DNA of 64,000 nt from Mesorhizobium huakuii (GCF_030160235.1 NZ_BSNY01000047.1:434001-498000); one strand, 5' to 3'. Positions 1 to 9,934 are shown, counted from the stretch's first letter. The notes: generated by a model not told the origin, from the sequence alone. A program made the numbers and translations.

Positions 1-1
1 C

Positions 2-2560
2 GGCGTGCGGCTGTTCAAGGTCGGCTGCCCGTGGCCGCTCGACCTGCATCACATCGCCGACTTTGCGCGTGGCCTCGATACCATCGTCGTCGTCGAGGAG
101 AAGCGTTCGCTGATCGAGGTGCAGCTGCGCGAAAGCCTTTACGGCACAGCCTCGCAGCCGGTCATCGTCGGTAAGAAGGACGAGCGCGGCGACTGGCTGT
201 TTCCGGCCAAGGGCGCGCTTGATCCCAACGAGATCGCCATTGCCCTTGGCGAGAGGATCGTCAAGACCATCGGCCCGTCAGAGGAGATCTCGGCGCGGGT
301 GGGCAAGCTGCGCCAGTTCCAGGCGATGCTGGCGGACGCCACCGACATTGGTTCCCGCACGCCCTTCTTCTGTTCGGGCTGTCCGCACAATTCCTCGACC
401 AAGGTGCCGGACGGTTCGATCGCCGCCGCCGGCATCGGCTGCCATTTCATGGCGCTTTGGATGGACCGCAACACGCTGGGCTTCACGGCCATGGGCGGCG
501 AGGGCGCGCAATGGGTCGGCCAGGCGCCGTTCTCGAAGCGCGGCCACATCTTCCAGAATCTTGGCGACGGCACCTACAATCATTCCGGCACGCTGGCGAT
601 CCGCTTCGCTTTGTCGAGCGAGGCCAACATCACCTACAAGATCCTCTATAATGATGCCGTGGCAATGACCGGCGGCCAGCCGCATGAAGGTGGCCTGACG
701 GTGGACATGATCGCCAGGCAGGTGCGAGCCGAGGGCGTCGACCGCATCGCCATCGTCACCGACGAGCCGGACAAATATGCCGGCAAGGCTGAATTCCCGG
801 CCGGCGCCACCATCCACCACCGCGACGACCTCGATCTCGTCCAGCGCGAGCTACGCGACGTCAAAGGCGTCTCGATCCTGCTCTACGACCAGACCTGCGC
901 GGCCGAAAAACGCCGGCGCCGCAAGCGCGGCACCTTTCCCGATCCCGACAAGCGCGTCTTCATCAACGAGCTGGTCTGCGAGGGCTGCGGCGATTGCGGC
1001 GTGCAGTCGAACTGCGTCTCGATCCAGCCGGTCGAGACCGAATTCGGCCGCAAGCGCAAGATCGACCAGTCGAGCTGCAACAAGGACTTTTCCTGCGTCA
1101 ACGGCTTCTGCCCGTCCTTCGTCACTGTGCATGGCGCCAAGATCCGTAAGGCCGAGGGCCTTGCCGGCAAGACCGATCCGCTTGACGGAGTGCCGACGCC
1201 GGCCGAGTTCCCGCTTGGCGAGCAAGGCTGGGCAGCGATCATCGATGGCGTCGGCGGCACTGGCGTCGTCACCGTCGGCGCCGTGCTCGGCATGGCGGCC
1301 CATCTCGAGGAGAAGGGCTGCGGCATGATCGACATGGCCGGCCTCGCCCAGAAGGGCGGCTCGGTGTTCACCCACGTCCGCATCGCCCGCACGCCGGACG
1401 ACATCCATGCCATCCGCGTTTCGGCGGGCAAGGCCGACCTCGTGCTTGGTTGCGACCTCGTCGTGTCGGGCGCCAAGAAAGTGCTGACCGCGGTGCGCGA
1501 GGGCCATACGATCTTCCTCGCCAACACCGCCGAGATCATGCCTGGCGAGTTCGCCCGCTCGGCGGATTTCTCCTTGCCGATCGAACGCCTGAAGAAGGCG
1601 ATCCGCGCCGCCGCCGGCGACGACAGGGCGCATTTCTTCGACGCCACCCGCACCGCCACGGCGCTGTTCGGCAATTCGCTCGGCGCCAACATGTTCATGC
1701 TTGGCTTTGCCTTCCAGCATGGCGGCCTGCCGCTGTCGGCCGAGGCTGTCGAGAGGGCGATCGAGCTCAACGGCGAAGCGGTGGCGATGAACATCGCCGC
1801 CTTCCGCTGGGGCCGCCGCGCGGCGCACCAGCCGGATTTCGTGCGCGGTCTCGTCGCCCAGCCGGGCAAGGCGGGAGAGACCGCCCCGGTCGCGCAGACC
1901 CTGGACGAGATCATTGCCCGCCGTGTCGCCTTCCTGACCGCCTACCAGAACGCCGCCTATGCCAAGCGCTATTCCGACAGGCTGGCGCTGCTGCGCGCCG
2001 CCGAGACCCGGGCCGTGCCCGGCTCGACCGCCGTGACCGAGGCGGCGGCCAGGAACCTGTTCAAGCTGATGGCGATCAAGGACGAGTACGAGGTGGCGCG
2101 GCTCTATACCGACGGCTCCTTCGCCGCCGAGCTTGGCAAGCAGTTCCAGAGCTATGAAAAACTCGAATTCCATCTCGCCCCGCCGATCATGGGCCGTCGC
2201 GGCAATGACGGCAAACCGAGGAAGTCGAGCTTCGGTCCCTGGATGATGAAGGGTTTTCGGCTGCTGGCGGCGCTGAAGGGCCTGCGCGGCACCGCTTTCG
2301 ACCTGTTCGGCTATGCCGCCGAAAGGCGCATGGAACGGCAGCTTTTGGCGCAATATGAGAGCGATCTTGAGCTCGTCGCCAGGTCGCTGGCGCCTAATAA
2401 GGCCGATGCGGCGGTCGCTCTCGTTTCGGTCCCCGCGCTCATCCGTGGTTATGGCCATGTTCGGCAGGCCAGTGCGGAAAAGGCCGCGGGCGAGCGTCAA
2501 AGGCTGCTCGATCGCCTGTCGAGCCCGCCGACGCGGGCGGAACTCCAGGCCGCGGAGTGA
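2..2560 (+). CDS. Indolepyruvate ferredoxin oxidoreductase, fused subunits (5' truncated by window edge)
   Basis: The reading frame is open at the left edge, so the N-terminal part is missing; about 852 residues remain of a protein family usually near 1150. The enzyme oxidatively decarboxylates aryl pyruvates such as indolepyruvate to aryl-acetyl-CoA, passing electrons to an iron-sulfur carrier. The visible part begins in the alpha-type thiamine-diphosphate region (GIGCHFMALWMDR, then MGGEGAQWVGQ and NLGDGTYNHSG, the cofactor site). A cysteine-rich segment follows (ELVCEGCGDCGVQSNC, then SCNKDFSCVNGFCPS), likely the Fe-S cluster site. The C-terminal half holds the gamma-type domain (GVGGTGVVTVG, then MAGLAQKGGSVFTHVR). 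Fusion of both subunit types in one chain is normal in proteobacteria. No operon partner is visible downstream. Family assignment is firm; the preferred keto acid is not resolved. Confidence 0.93.
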   Translation, partial: GVRLFKVGCPWPLDLHHIADFARGLDTIVVVEEKRSLIEVQLRESLYGTASQPVIVGKKDERGDWLFPAKGALDPNEIAIALGERIVKTIGPSEEISARVGKLRQFQAMLADATDIGSRTPFFCSGCPHNSSTKVPDGSIAAAGIGCHFMALWMDRNTLGFTAMGGEGAQWVGQAPFSKRGHIFQNLGDGTYNHSGTLAIRFALSSEANITYKILYNDAVAMTGGQPHEGGLTVDMIARQVRAEGVDRIAIVTDEPDKYAGKAEFPAGATIHHRDDLDLVQRELRDVKGVSILLYDQTCAAEKRRRRKRGTFPDPDKRVFINELVCEGCGDCGVQSNCVSIQPVETEFGRKRKIDQSSCNKDFSCVNGFCPSFVTVHGAKIRKAEGLAGKTDPLDGVPTPAEFPLGEQGWAAIIDGVGGTGVVTVGAVLGMAAHLEEKGCGMIDMAGLAQKGGSVFTHVRIARTPDDIHAIRVSAGKADLVLGCDLVVSGAKKVLTAVREGHTIFLANTAEIMPGEFARSADFSLPIERLKKAIRAAAGDDRAHFFDATRTATALFGNSLGANMFMLGFAFQHGGLPLSAEAVERAIELNGEAVAMNIAAFRWGRRAAHQPDFVRGLVAQPGKAGETAPVAQTLDEIIARRVAFLTAYQNAAYAKRYSDRLALLRAAETRAVPGSTAVTEAAARNLFKLMAIKDEYEVARLYTDGSFAAELGKQFQSYEKLEFHLAPPIMGRRGNDGKPRKSSFGPWMMKGFRLLAALKGLRGTAFDLFGYAAERRMERQLLAQYESDLELVARSLAPNKADAAVALVSVPALIRGYGHVRQASAEKAAGERQRLLDRLSSPPTRAELQAAE

Positions 2561-2702
2561 TGGATACGCCTTGTTTACCTGAAGCTTGATTTTCCTGGCC
2601 TGTCCGGCATTTGCGGACCCTTGGCACCTCAGTCGAAGTCACTCTTCTAAGCCTTTCTTAAGGCGGGTGTGACATGACAAGGCTTAGCGTTGGGCCGACA
2701 AT

Positions 2703-5018
2703 ATGGGCAGAACAAAAACCGAGAACATCCCAGCGGATGTTTATATCCAGTTCGTGCGGTCGTTGTTCGACAACGCCCACATGCTGGTGATCGGTGGCGT
2801 ATGCTACTGGATCCTCGGATTCATGATCTACTTGCGTACGCACAACCCTTTGTTCCTGGGTTTTTCTTTTGGTCTGCTGTCCATCAGCCTTTTCCGCTAC
2901 TCCGGCATTCGCGGCTTCCGGAAGGCGGGCGGCGTAATAGCCAATGTCGAAGAGGCGCGGCGGTGGGAGCGCACCTATATCCTGAAGGGCAGTCTGCAGG
3001 GGCTCGGCCTGGGCGCGCTGTGTTTCCTATCAATCTATGTATATCCCGATCCCTTTGCCGAACTGGCCGCGACGTCGCTGGCCATCGCAACCTTGGTGAC
3101 GGTTGTAGGCCGCAACTACGGCTCTCCGCTCATGGTGCGGATTTTTTCCGTGACGTTCATTGGTCCGGCGGCACTCGCGCTGTTGCTGCGCATGGATGTC
3201 CCCTCGGTCGTTCTCGGGTTGATGATCATTCCGTTGACTTTCATCACGATCAACAGCGCCGACCACGTCCGCAACGTGCTTTTCTCGGCGGTCATCGGCC
3301 ACAAGGAAGCGAGGAAGCTCGCGTTAAGGTTCGACCGCGCCCTCAACACCATGTCGCACGGCCTTGTCATGCTCGGTCCCAATGGCCGGGTGGCGGTGGC
3401 CAATGCCGAAGCTGCCCATCTGATGTCGCTCAAGTCCGCGAATGCGCTGCTCGGGCGGTCGATCCATGGTCTTTTGATGCGCGGCGTCGCCGGCGGCATG
3501 CTGGCGCCGAAGGACTGCCGCTACATCGAGGCCCAGCTGACGCGGGCCTTGCGCGAGGGCCGCGACCGCAAGGTTCTGGTGTCGCTGGCCAATGGCCAGC
3601 ATTATGAATTCTCGGCCCGCGAAGGCAGCCAGGAACTCGGTGTCATCACCTTCGAGGATGTGACGGCGCGCGTCGAGGCGGAGGACAAGATCCGCTTCAT
3701 GGCGCGTTACGACAACCTCACCGGCCTGCCCAATCGCGCTTATTTCCACGAACTGGTCGGCGAGGCGATGGCTTCAGGCGATCGCGACCGTTTCTGCGGC
3801 CTGGCCGTGCTCGACCTCGACGATTTCAAGAGCGTCAACGACACGCTCGGCCATCCGATCGGCGACGGATTGATCTACGCGGTCGCCGAGCGTCTTGCCG
3901 CCGTTGCCGGGCAAGGGATCACCGTCAGCCGTTTCGGCGGCGACGAGTTCATGATCTTCTTCGACCGCATCGAGGATGAGAGCCATCTGACCACGCAGAT
4001 CGACGAGATCTTCGCGGCATTGCAGGGCGAGGTCGACGTCGCCGGCCATGGGCTGCGCATCCAGACCAGTGGCGGTGCGGTATTGGCACGGGTCAGGGAC
4101 AGCGATGTCGACGCCATGATCGTCAAGGCGGATCTGGCGCTTTACAAGGCCAAGGAGCTTGGCAAGAACGGCTGGCGGCTGTTCGAGGCGGCAATGGACG
4201 CCGCGTTCCGCAATCGGCAGCTGATGAAGGCGGATCTGCGCAGCGCGGTGGAAAGCAAGAGCCTGCGCGTCGTCTATCAGCCGATCGTGGCGATGAACAC
4301 CATGCGCATCGCCAGTTGCGAGGCGCTGTGCCGCTGGGATCATCCCGACCTTGGACCGATTTCGCCGAGCATCTTCATTCCGCTGGCCGAGGAAATGGGC
4401 ATCATATCCGAGATCAGCACTTTCGTGCTGCAGGCAGCCTGCACCGAATGCGCCAAATGGCCGGATCAGACAAGCGTCTCGGTCAACCTCTCGGCCAAGG
4501 ATTTCCGCAGCCGCGACGTCATACAGAAGGTTCGCGATGCGCTGGCGAGTTCGGGCCTCGCCGCCCGCCGGCTGGAGATCGAGGTCACCGAAACGGCGCT
4601 GCTCGACGACAAGTCGCTGACGCGCCAGTATATCGAGGAGCTGAAGCAGATCGGTGTTCGCATAGCGCTCGACGACTTCGGCACCGGCTATTCGAGCCTG
4701 AGCTACCTCCACAAGCTGCCGCTCGACAAGATCAAGATCGACCGCTCGTTCCTGATGGACGTTACCCAGAGCTCGCGTTCGCTGGAACTGCTCAAGGGCA
4801 TCGTCAATCTGTCACGGCCACTGGGGCTTTCCGTGACCGTCGAAGGCGTCGAGACCTTCGAGCAGCTCAAGATCCTGGCCCTGCAGGTCAAACCCGATCT
4901 CGTGCAGGGCTTCCTGTTCGGTGCCGCGCTCAGTGCGTCGGGTATCGAGACGATGTCGAATGTCACCTGGCCATTCGCCGCCGACCTGCGTCGCGCCGGC
5001 AAACGGACAGCCGTTTAG
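2703..5018 (+). CDS. Membrane-bound PAS-GGDEF-EAL cyclic-di-GMP signalling protein
   Basis: A 771-residue protein that probably makes and/or degrades cyclic di-GMP at the inner membrane. Residues about 25-185 form around six hydrophobic segments (a membrane sensor module). A PAS-like segment follows at about 205-320 (FDRALNTMSHGLVMLG is typical of PAS_7). The diguanylate cyclase domain has the intact motif GGDEF at 412-416 and begins with RYDNLTGLPNR. The phosphodiesterase domain has EAL at 540-542, NLSAKDF, EVTETALL, DDFGTGYSS near 657 and KIDRSF, so the catalytic metal and substrate residues look complete. No RxxD inhibitory site is seen just before GGDEF. Both activities are therefore possible. 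The start at 2703 has only a weak ribosome site. The ligand of the sensor part cannot be told from sequence. Confidence 0.93.
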   Translation: MGRTKTENIPADVYIQFVRSLFDNAHMLVIGGVCYWILGFMIYLRTHNPLFLGFSFGLLSISLFRYSGIRGFRKAGGVIANVEEARRWERTYILKGSLQGLGLGALCFLSIYVYPDPFAELAATSLAIATLVTVVGRNYGSPLMVRIFSVTFIGPAALALLLRMDVPSVVLGLMIIPLTFITINSADHVRNVLFSAVIGHKEARKLALRFDRALNTMSHGLVMLGPNGRVAVANAEAAHLMSLKSANALLGRSIHGLLMRGVAGGMLAPKDCRYIEAQLTRALREGRDRKVLVSLANGQHYEFSAREGSQELGVITFEDVTARVEAEDKIRFMARYDNLTGLPNRAYFHELVGEAMASGDRDRFCGLAVLDLDDFKSVNDTLGHPIGDGLIYAVAERLAAVAGQGITVSRFGGDEFMIFFDRIEDESHLTTQIDEIFAALQGEVDVAGHGLRIQTSGGAVLARVRDSDVDAMIVKADLALYKAKELGKNGWRLFEAAMDAAFRNRQLMKADLRSAVESKSLRVVYQPIVAMNTMRIASCEALCRWDHPDLGPISPSIFIPLAEEMGIISEISTFVLQAACTECAKWPDQTSVSVNLSAKDFRSRDVIQKVRDALASSGLAARRLEIEVTETALLDDKSLTRQYIEELKQIGVRIALDDFGTGYSSLSYLHKLPLDKIKIDRSFLMDVTQSSRSLELLKGIVNLSRPLGLSVTVEGVETFEQLKILALQVKPDLVQGFLFGAALSASGIETMSNVTWPFAADLRRAGKRTAV

Positions 5019-5309
5019 CTCCGTCATTTCGCCGCGCGTATAATTCCTTTCGTTTCAAGCACCGTCCTTGATATCGACCTCAGGCGACTTGCTCAGGTCA
5101 TCCGCCCGCTGCGATTTGCTTTTGCGCAATGCCGCCGAGAAGGGTCGTTCAGAGCTCGCTGGGGAATGGATTGAACTCAGCCGCTGGAACCAAGTGATGC
5201 CGAGTTTGGTTGTTAAGGTTAACATAAGGTAAATCAACAACATCCAAATTTCGGCTTGTGTCTCATTTTGACTCGAATAGACGTATTCACAGGCGGAATT
5301 CGAGGACAG
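5019..5309. other. Intergenic region with likely promoter for the acyltransferase gene
   Basis: About 290 bases without a gene. The right-hand part (about 5195-5260) is clearly more AT-rich than its surroundings and contains the hexamer palindrome GTTAAC and the run TAAGGTTAACATAAGGTAAA, as expected for a promoter region of the following gene. No hairpin terminator was found after the GGDEF-EAL gene. Confidence 0.3.
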
Positions 5310-6065
5310 ATGATGGATGCTGCAACGGCTGCAAGGAATGCGTCTGCCGGCGATTCCGTGTTGAATCGATCGATGATGCAACTGCTGGAGCATGTCGATT
5401 ATCGCCTTATTACCGGAGGCGAGGATTTGGAGGCGATTTACCGGCTTCGCTACAAATCCTATCTGCGCTCGGGCATGTGCGGCCCAATCGCCAGCGGGAT
5501 GTTCGAGGATCGCTGGGACAATCTGCCCAATTCCTACCGGTTCGGTGTCTATTGCTACGGCGAATTGGTCAGCACGATCCGCTTCCATTACATTTCTCGC
5601 GAGCACCCGAATTCGCCCTCCGTCGATGCTTATCCGGAGATACTGATCGAGCGACTTGCCCGCGGAGAAACCTTTATCGACGGAACCCGGTTTGCAACCG
5701 ATCCAGACGCGGCGCCCGCTCCAGGAGTGCTGCCGTTCCTGACGCTCAGGCTTGCCATGGTGGCCTCGCTCTATTTCGGCCAGGACTCGGTGCTGACGCC
5801 GGTCAAGGTCGAGCATTCCAATTTTTATTCGCGTTATTTCAATGCGGTGCAGAGGACGGAGGCCAAGGAGTTTCCGGGCGTTCTCACCCGCATCGCCCTG
5901 TTCGAAATCCCTGCCGGCGAAAATATGCGCCTGACGCTCGAACGGTTCCCCTTCTTCAGGTCGACGCCCATGGAACAGCGGCTGATGTTCGGCAATCCGG
6001 CCATCAACCGGCTGACACCCTTGTCGGTCGTGCCGACCGCGAAATACTATCGCGCCGCCGCCTGA
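5310..6065 (+). CDS. Autoinducer-synthase / N-acyl amino acid synthase-like acyltransferase
   Basis: About 251 residues, resembling the LuxI/FeeM branch of the acyltransferase fold. These enzymes transfer an acyl chain from acyl-ACP or acyl-CoA to an amino acid-type acceptor. Visible landmarks in LuxI order are IYRLRYKSYL (the conserved early arginine), FEDRWDN (acidic pair), LVSTIRFHYI (arginine on the central strand) and FIDGTRFATDPD. An in-frame start lies upstream at 5256, but 5310 or 5313 is preferred because GAGGA lies a few bases upstream (5302-5306). No LuxR-type partner is next to it; the left neighbour is a cyclic-di-GMP enzyme, which suggests but does not prove a role in surface or group behaviour. 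The product could be an N-acyl amino acid rather than a homoserine lactone. Confidence 0.7.
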   Translation: MMDAATAARNASAGDSVLNRSMMQLLEHVDYRLITGGEDLEAIYRLRYKSYLRSGMCGPIASGMFEDRWDNLPNSYRFGVYCYGELVSTIRFHYISREHPNSPSVDAYPEILIERLARGETFIDGTRFATDPDAAPAPGVLPFLTLRLAMVASLYFGQDSVLTPVKVEHSNFYSRYFNAVQRTEAKEFPGVLTRIALFEIPAGENMRLTLERFPFFRSTPMEQRLMFGNPAINRLTPLSVVPTAKYYRAAA

Positions 6066-6181
6066 GGCCCTCGTTTTTTGCGAGGCGTCTGGAGCCTTCC
6101 GGCCAGATTCGCGTTCTGATGACGGCGGAGCGCCGTCGCTCCGTCTTTGTCATCCCGGCGGCATGCCAGAAGGACCCCGAC

Positions 6182-6331
6182 ATGCACATTTCCCAGCTCG
6201 CGCTCACACCGCTTATCTCGCTGATCGCCGGCGTGCTGATCCTGATCATGCCGCGGCTGCTGAACTACATCGTCGCGCTCTATCTGATCGTCGTTGGACT
6301 GCTCGGGCTTTTCCCGCACCTCGCCGGCTGA
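6182..6331 (+). CDS. Small DUF3096-like membrane protein (49 aa)
   Basis: A 49-residue protein starting MHISQLALTPLISL, made almost wholly of two hydrophobic helices separated by MPRLLNY, with a short FPHLAG tail. This pattern matches the small DUF3096 family of inner-membrane proteins of unknown function found widely in proteobacteria. The ATG at 6182 is preceded by an A/G-rich stretch (AGAAGGACC) at a workable distance. It lies between the acyltransferase gene and the oxidase subunit IV gene on the same strand; no functional link to either is evident. Confidence 0.72.
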   Translation: MHISQLALTPLISLIAGVLILIMPRLLNYIVALYLIVVGLLGLFPHLAG

Positions 6332-6495
6332 GGGCTGCCGGGCAAGCCTGCCGCAAAAGCCTCCCTTCGCCGAACTGGCCGGCAGTTTCAATTTTCCCTT
6401 GAGGCAGTTGTCGGCTCCAATGCGGCAATAGCGCCATTGCTCTCGGCCCGGCTTTTCGCTATGTGCCAGAAAGATGTCTTCGAAGGGGTATTCCT

Positions 6496-6720
6496 ATGGC
6501 TGATCACTCGCCGACCGGTCCTGTCGAACTGGGCGCGAAGATGGACTATGCCGAGCATGACCGCACCTATGCGGGCTTTCTCGCTCTGGCCAAATACGGA
6601 TCGCTTTTCTGCGGCGCGCTGCTTCTGGCGATGGCTTTCGGCTTCTTCGCGGGCGGTTTCTTCTCGGCACTTATCCTGTTCGCCCTGATCATGGCCGTCG
6701 GCGCCTTCATTCTGCGATAG
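6496..6720 (+). CDS. aa3-type cytochrome c oxidase subunit IV
   Basis: A 74-residue protein with a hydrophilic N-terminus (ADHSPTGPVELGAKMDYAEH) followed by two hydrophobic helices. The motif MDYAEHDRTYAGFLALAKYG is characteristic of the short bacterial aa3 oxidase subunit IV family (COX4_pro_2), which packs against the oxidase core. The ATG at 6496 follows GAAGGGG with good spacing. In rhizobia this gene is typically found just before the transhydrogenase genes, as here, rather than with the main oxidase operon. Whether it is co-transcribed with pntAA is unclear: 87 bases separate them and no terminator is obvious. Confidence 0.88.
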   Translation: MADHSPTGPVELGAKMDYAEHDRTYAGFLALAKYGSLFCGALLLAMAFGFFAGGFFSALILFALIMAVGAFILR

Positions 6721-6807
6721 ACCTTCCAAAACCCAGTTGCCATTGACGTTGCCGGATATTCCGGCCGACACTTTGCGCAAACAGGTTCCAGCCGAAAGGA
6801 TCATGCG

Positions 6808-8082
6808 GTGGGACAGACGGTTTTCATCCCTCGTGAGCTTGAGGCGAACGAGCCGCGTGTCGCGGCTTCGCCCGATACGGTCAAGCGGTTGGCGGGACTT
6901 GGTTTCGACGTGATAGTCGAAACCGGCGCCGGCACGAGGTCGCGCATCCCCGACGAAGAGTTCGCCAAGGCAGGTGCCGTCATCGGCAAGGCCTCGGATG
7001 CCGGCAAGGCCGATGTCGTGCTGAAGGTCCGCCGGCCGACGGATGCCGAGCTGAAGAGCTACAAATCCGGCGCCGCCGTGATTGCCATCATGGATCCCTA
7101 CGGCAACGATGCCGCCGTCGCCGCGCTGGCAAAGGCCGGTGTCACCGCCTTCTCGATGGAATTCATGCCGCGCATCACCCGCGCGCAGTCGATGGACGTG
7201 CTGTCCAGCCAGGCCAATCTAGCCGGCTATCAGGCGGTGATCGACGGCGCCTCGGAATATGATCGCGCCTTGCCGATGATGATGACCGCGGCCGGCACGG
7301 TGCCGGCGGCGAAAATCTTCATCATGGGCGTCGGCGTCGCCGGCCTGCAGGCGATCGCCACGGCGCGCCGCCTTGGTGCCGTTGTCACCGCCACCGACGT
7401 GCGCCCCGCCGCCAAGGAACAGGTCGCCTCGCTCGGCGCGAAATTCCTTGCCGTCGAGGACGACGAGTTCAAGGCGGCCGAGACCGCCGGCGGCTACGCC
7501 AAGGAAATGTCGAAGGAATACCAGGCCAAGCAGGCGGCACTCACCGCCGAGCACATCGCCAAGCAGGATATCGTCATCACCACGGCGCTGATCCCCGGCC
7601 GGCCGGCGCCGAAGCTGGTTTCGGCGGCGATGGTCGCCTCGATGAAGCCGGGCTCGGTGCTCGTCGACCTCGCCGTCGAACGTGGCGGCAATGTCGAAGG
7701 TGCTCAGCCGGGTCAGGTGGTGACGACGGCCAATGGCGTAAAGATCGTCGGCCACCTCAACGTGCCAGGCCGTGTCGCCGCATCGGCCTCGCTGCTCTAT
7801 GCCAAGAACCTGTTCGCCTTCCTCGAGACGCTGGTCGACAAGACCACCAAGACGCTGGCCATCAAGCGCGATGACGAACTGGTCAAGGCCACCATGCTGA
7901 CCGATGGCGGCAAGGTGGTTCATCCGGCCTTCGCCAAGGCGGACCAGCAGCCTTATGTCGAACCGGCCGCGATCCCGGCCACGACCATGGTCGCCGATGC
8001 CTCGGTTGCGCCCAAGAAGGCCGCACCCAAGAAAACCGCCGCATCCAAATCGTCCTCGCCCAAGTCGAAAGGCACCGCGTGA
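6808..8082 (+). CDS. pntAA: Proton-translocating NAD(P)+ transhydrogenase, alpha subunit part 1
   Basis: A 424-residue NAD(H)-binding subunit of the membrane enzyme that uses the proton gradient to transfer hydride from NADH to NADP+. It starts with GTG at 6808, preceded by GAAAGGA (6794-6800). Landmarks are the N-terminal [15 protein letters not shown], the segment [17 protein letters not shown] and the nucleotide-binding [18 protein letters not shown]. The C-terminal 40 residues are a lysine/alanine/serine-rich tail ([12 protein letters not shown]), a linker seen in split alpha subunits. First gene of a three-gene operon; the stop overlaps the next start by one base (TGATG), implying coupled translation. 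Confidence 0.96.
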   Translation: MGQTVFIPRELEANEPRVAASPDTVKRLAGLGFDVIVETGAGTRSRIPDEEFAKAGAVIGKASDAGKADVVLKVRRPTDAELKSYKSGAAVIAIMDPYGNDAAVAALAKAGVTAFSMEFMPRITRAQSMDVLSSQANLAGYQAVIDGASEYDRALPMMMTAAGTVPAAKIFIMGVGVAGLQAIATARRLGAVVTATDVRPAAKEQVASLGAKFLAVEDDEFKAAETAGGYAKEMSKEYQAKQAALTAEHIAKQDIVITTALIPGRPAPKLVSAAMVASMKPGSVLVDLAVERGGNVEGAQPGQVVTTANGVKIVGHLNVPGRVAASASLLYAKNLFAFLETLVDKTTKTLAIKRDDELVKATMLTDGGKVVHPAFAKADQQPYVEPAAIPATTMVADASVAPKKAAPKKTAASKSSSPKSKGTA

Positions 8083-8507
8083 TGGATCAGACCCTGCAGA
8101 AAGCCCTCGACCAGCTCGACCAGGCCTCCGCCGCTGTCCGGCTGGCGGTGCAGAATCTCGCCAATGCGCCAGGCGGCGCCGAGGCGGCGGGTGATGCCGC
8201 GCATGCTCTGTCCGGTGGCGCAATCGATCCCTTCGTCTTCCGCTTTGCCATATTCGTGCTGGCAATCTTCGTCGGCTACTATGTCGTCTGGTCGGTGACC
8301 CCCGCGTTGCACACGCCGCTGATGGCCGTCACCAACGCCATCTCATCGGTCATCGTCGTCGGTGCGTTGCTCGCCGTCGGCATCGCCGCTTCTGGTGTCG
8401 CCGCCGGCTTCGGTTTCGTCGCGCTGATGCTGGTCTCGGTCAACATCTTCGGCGGCTTCCTGGTCACCCAGCGCATGCTGGCCATGTACAAGAAGAAGGA
8501 CAAGTAG
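8082..8507 (+). CDS. pntAB: Transhydrogenase alpha subunit part 2 (membrane segment)
   Basis: A 141-residue protein supplying membrane helices of the transhydrogenase proton channel. The N-terminal 45 residues are a soluble, helical region ([17 protein letters not shown]); the rest has hydrophobic helices around [20 protein letters not shown] and the VVGALLAVG region, ending in KKKDK. In many bacteria this part is fused to the C-terminus of PntA; here it is a separate gene, the arrangement common in alphaproteobacteria. ATG at 8082 is preferred over the GTG at 8079 because it gives a TGATG junction with the upstream stop. Confidence 0.95.
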   Translation: MDQTLQKALDQLDQASAAVRLAVQNLANAPGGAEAAGDAAHALSGGAIDPFVFRFAIFVLAIFVGYYVVWSVTPALHTPLMAVTNAISSVIVVGALLAVGIAASGVAAGFGFVALMLVSVNIFGGFLVTQRMLAMYKKKDK

Positions 8508-8513
8508 AGCGCC

Positions 8514-9911
8514 ATGAACGCCAACTTCGCGTCCTTCCTCTATCTCGTCTCCGGCGTCCTGTTCATCATGGCGCTGCGCGGCCTGTCGCATCCGACCACC
8601 AGCCGCCAGGGCAATCTCTATGGCATGGTCGGCATGGGCATCGCCATTGCCACCACGCTGGCGCTGGCAACCCCGTCCGCGGGCCGCTTTGGCCTCATCG
8701 TGCTCGGCCTTGCCATCGGTGGCGGCGTCGGCGCCGTCACCGCGCGGCGCATCGCCATGACCTCGATGCCGCAGCTGGTCGCCGCCTTCCACTCGCTGGT
8801 CGGTCTCGCCGCCGTCATGGTCGCGGCGGCGGCCATCTATGCGCCGGAAAGCTTCGGCATCGGCACCGCCGGCGACATCCATGCCCAGGCTCTGATCGAG
8901 ATGAGCCTCGGCGTCGCCATCGGCGCCATCACCTTCACCGGCTCGGTCATCGCCTTCCTGAAGCTCGATGGCCGCATGTCCGGCAAGCCGATCATGATCG
9001 GCGGCCGTCACTTCATCAACGCGGCCCTCGGCGTCGCGCTCATCGTGCTGATCGTGCTTTTGGTCACCACGGAATCGAAGCTGGTGTTCTGGCTGATCGT
9101 CGCCGCCTCGCTGGTGCTCGGCATCCTCTTGATCATCCCGATCGGTGGCGCCGACATGCCGGTGGTCGTCTCGATGCTCAATTCCTATTCGGGCTGGGCG
9201 GCGGCAGCACTCGGCTTCACGCTCGGCAATCTGGCGCTGATCATCACCGGCGCGCTGGTCGGCTCGTCCGGCGCGATCCTGTCCTACATCATGTGCAAGG
9301 GCATGAACCGAAGCTTTATCTCGGTCATCCTCGGCGGTTTCGGTGGTGAAACGGCGGCAGCGGCCGACGACGGCATCGAGCGCACGGTCAAGCAGGGCTC
9401 GGCCGACGACGCAGCATATCTGATGATGAACGCCCAAAAAGTCATCATCGTGCCGGGCTACGGCATGGCGGTCGCCCAGGCGCAGCATGCGTTGCGCGAG
9501 ATGGCCGACAAGCTCAAGGCCAACGGCGTCGACGTGAAGTACGCCATCCACCCGGTTGCCGGCCGCATGCCCGGCCACATGAACGTGCTCTTGGCCGAAG
9601 CCAACGTGCCATATGACGAAGTGTTCGAGCTCGAGGACATCAATTCGGAGTTCGCGCAGGCCGATGTCGCCTATGTCATCGGCGCCAACGACGTCACCAA
9701 CCCGTCCGCGCGCGACGACAAGTCGTCGCCGATCTATGGCATGCCGATCCTTGACGTCGACAAGGCGCGCACCTGCCTATTCGTCAAGCGCTCGCTCGGC
9801 TCCGGCTATGCCGGCATCGACAACACGCTGTTCTACAAGGACGGCACCATGATGCTGCTCGGCGATGCCAAGAAGATGACCGAGGAAATCGTCAAGGCCA
9901 TGGATCACTGA
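8514..9911 (+). CDS. pntB: NAD(P)+ transhydrogenase beta subunit
   Basis: A 465-residue subunit with the remaining proton-channel helices and the NADP(H)-binding domain. The first about 280 residues are polytopic; the cytoplasmic C-terminal domain carries VIIVPGYGMAVAQAQHA, the NADP-binding glycine motif, and VAYVIGANDVTNPSARDD. The gene begins six bases after pntAB ends and closes the operon before a strong hairpin. Length is normal for the family and nothing appears to be missing. Confidence 0.97.
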   Translation: MNANFASFLYLVSGVLFIMALRGLSHPTTSRQGNLYGMVGMGIAIATTLALATPSAGRFGLIVLGLAIGGGVGAVTARRIAMTSMPQLVAAFHSLVGLAAVMVAAAAIYAPESFGIGTAGDIHAQALIEMSLGVAIGAITFTGSVIAFLKLDGRMSGKPIMIGGRHFINAALGVALIVLIVLLVTTESKLVFWLIVAASLVLGILLIIPIGGADMPVVVSMLNSYSGWAAAALGFTLGNLALIITGALVGSSGAILSYIMCKGMNRSFISVILGGFGGETAAAADDGIERTVKQGSADDAAYLMMNAQKVIIVPGYGMAVAQAQHALREMADKLKANGVDVKYAIHPVAGRMPGHMNVLLAEANVPYDEVFELEDINSEFAQADVAYVIGANDVTNPSARDDKSSPIYGMPILDVDKARTCLFVKRSLGSGYAGIDNTLFYKDGTMMLLGDAKKMTEEIVKAMDH

Positions 9912-9934
9912 TCCGGCCGATATGCGGAAATAGC

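Noticed and set aside
851-2500. A 549-codon minus-strand frame opposite the indolepyruvate oxidoreductase
   Set aside because: No domain or plausible start region is visible; it mirrors the codon bias of the real gene. The same applies to long antisense frames at 8343-9578, 25119-26771, 43358-45049, 44710-46473, 46932-48638, 52436-54133, 56309-58048, 58247-59617 and 60777-62537.
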